Source: CAIOSQ01 sp044359885
Lineage (GTDB): Bacteria; Pseudomonadota; Alphaproteobacteria; CACIAM-22H2
Reading direction: 5' to 3'
NCBI GenBank assembly: GCA_044359885.1
Contig: JBIKLI010000049.1
Coordinates: forward strand, 1 to 17,593
Length of the DNA: 17,593 nucleotides
Shown: positions 16,663 through 17,593 of the stretch, piece after piece
Position numbering within the stretch: the first letter of the stretch is position 1
How the letters are laid out: each line of letters starts with the position of its first letter
Translations under genes and position numbers: made by a program
The notes under the pieces: generated by a model
Told to the model about the DNA's origin: nothing
The model's input: the letters and a program-made list of their open reading frames with translations, nothing else
The model's database searches: none

Positions 16663-17433
16663 TCAGGCCGAGGCGCCGTCCGTCACGACCGTGAAACGCC
16701 CGCGGCCGCGGACGACATCCGCGAATCCGCCCGGCGCCACGATCGAGAATACAAGGATGGGGATCCGGTTCTCGCGTGCAAGGCTGATCGCGGACGCATC
16801 CATGACGCCCAGGTCGCGCGCCAGCACCTCGAGATAGTCAAGCCGTTCGTAGCGGGTCGCCGATGGATCCTTCTTCGGGTCCGCACTGTAGACGCCGTCG
16901 ACCTTGGTCGCCTTGAGCAGCGCGTCGCATCCCATCTCGGACGCGCGCAGCGCGGCCGCGGTGTCGGTGGTGAAGAAGGGGTTGCCCGTTCCGGCCGCGA
17001 AGATCACGACCCGCCCCTTTTCGAGATGGCGGATCCCGCGGCGGCGGATATAGGGCTCGCAGACGGTCGACATCGGGATGGCCGACAGGACGCGCGTGGT
17101 GACCCCCCGCTGCTCCAGCGCGTTCTGCATCGCCAGCGCGTTGATCACCGTGGCCAGCATGCCCATGTAGTCGGCGGACGCGCGCTCCATGCCCTTGGCC
17201 GCGCCCGAGACGCCGCGGAAGATGTTGCCGCCGCCGATCACGACCGCCACCTGGACGCCCATCGCAAGGACGCCCTCGATCTCGCCGGCCACCCTAGCAA
17301 CCGTCTCGGCGTCGAGGCCGTATTCGCCACTGCCCATCAGGGCTTCGCCCGACAGCTTCAGGAGGACGCGCCGGTAACGCGGGGCGTCCGGCGGTGCCGG
17401 CTGACCAGATCCAGACCGCTCGGACGCCGCCAT
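16663..17433 (-). CDS. pyrH: Uridylate (UMP) kinase
   Basis: PyrH phosphorylates UMP to UDP in pyrimidine nucleotide synthesis. It is a hexameric amino-acid-kinase-fold enzyme, usually activated by GTP and inhibited by UTP. The 256-residue product has KLSGEAL at about 26-32, VIGGGNIFRG, GMLATVINALAMQNALE, GTGNPFFTTDTAAALRA (UMP and ATP site) and KATKVDGVYSADPKKDP. A flexible Gly/Pro/Ser-rich N-terminal lead of about 18 residues makes it slightly longer than E. coli PyrH (241). GGGGAA about 6 nt upstream of the ATG at 17433 supports the start. It follows tsf by 15 bp. Confidence 0.97.
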   Translation of the reverse strand: MAASERSGSGQPAPPDAPRYRRVLLKLSGEALMGSGEYGLDAETVARVAGEIEGVLAMGVQVAVVIGGGNIFRGVSGAAKGMERASADYMGMLATVINALAMQNALEQRGVTTRVLSAIPMSTVCEPYIRRRGIRHLEKGRVVIFAAGTGNPFFTTDTAAALRASEMGCDALLKATKVDGVYSADPKKDPSATRYERLDYLEVLARDLGVMDASAISLARENRIPILVFSIVAPGGFADVVRGRGRFTVVTDGASA

Positions 17434-17448
17434 GATCGTTTCCCCGGA

Positions 17449-17593
17449 TCAGTCGCGCTTGAGTTGGGCGGCGACCTCGGCCGCGAAGTCTTCCTGCTTC
17501 TTCTCGACTCCCTCGCCGAGAGCGTAACGCAGGAAGCCCGCGAGCTTCACGCCCGAGCCCATCTCCTTGGCCGCCTTGGCGACCACGTCCTTG
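17449..17593 (-). CDS. tsf: Elongation factor Ts, C-terminal end (5' part outside window)
   Basis: EF-Ts exchanges GDP for GTP on EF-Tu. Only the last 47 residues are in the window, and the frame is open to the right edge. The visible stretch includes VKLAGFLRYALGEGVEKKQE and ends DFAAEVAAQLKRD before TGA, the characteristic EF-Ts C-terminus. rpsB would be expected beyond the edge. It is upstream of pyrH and likely opens, or follows rpsB in, the long operon. Confidence 0.93.
   Translation of the reverse strand, partial: KDVVAKAAKEMGSGVKLAGFLRYALGEGVEKKQEDFAAEVAAQLKRD

Overview
The window is a very GC-rich (roughly 70% by eye) chromosomal core segment from a Gram-negative bacterium. The gene order and protein sequences point to an alphaproteobacterium, most likely of Rhodospirillales type. 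This rests on the tsf-pyrH-frr-uppS-cdsA-rseP-bamA-skp-lpxD-fabZ-lpxA-lpxI-lpxB series, the use of LpxI rather than LpxH, the single-PDZ RseP, and the gltX-gltA pair beside comEC. I see no mobile element, CRISPR array, tRNA or rRNA, and coding density is close to complete.

Left part (1-5806). A truncated comEC-type DNA-uptake channel gene runs leftward off the window edge. It is divergent from gltX (glutamyl-tRNA synthetase), which is followed on the + strand by gltA (type II citrate synthase), a possible 66-residue single-pass membrane protein, and a Gfo/Idh/MocA-family oxidoreductase. The oxidoreductase meets lpxB tail to tail, and the two coding regions overlap by 59 nt.

Right part (5748-17593), all on the - strand. 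In transcription order it reads tsf (3' end only), pyrH, frr, uppS, cdsA, rseP, bamA, skp, lpxD, fabZ, lpxA, lpxI, lpxB. Intergenic gaps are 83 nt or less. Short overlaps (lpxA/lpxI 4 nt, lpxI/lpxB 4 nt, fabZ/lpxA 1 nt, frr/uppS 8 nt, uppS/cdsA about 32 nt) suggest one long co-transcribed unit with translational coupling. It links translation (EF-Ts, ribosome recycling), pyrimidine nucleotide supply (UMP kinase), the undecaprenyl and CDP-diacylglycerol branches of envelope lipid synthesis, outer-membrane protein assembly (BamA, Skp, RseP) and the early UDP-GlcNAc steps of lipid A synthesis.

I found no previously undescribed multi-gene system. The points worth a second look are: (i) dxr, which usually sits between cdsA and rseP in alphaproteobacteria, is missing; (ii) the oxidoreductase beside lpxB is a candidate GnnA-type enzyme for 2,3-diamino lipid A; (iii) LpxB has Leu where the LPGSRxxE motif normally has Glu; (iv) Skp carries a long Pro/Gln/Ala-rich spacer after its signal peptide; (v) two unexplained intergenic hairpins lie within the long operon.
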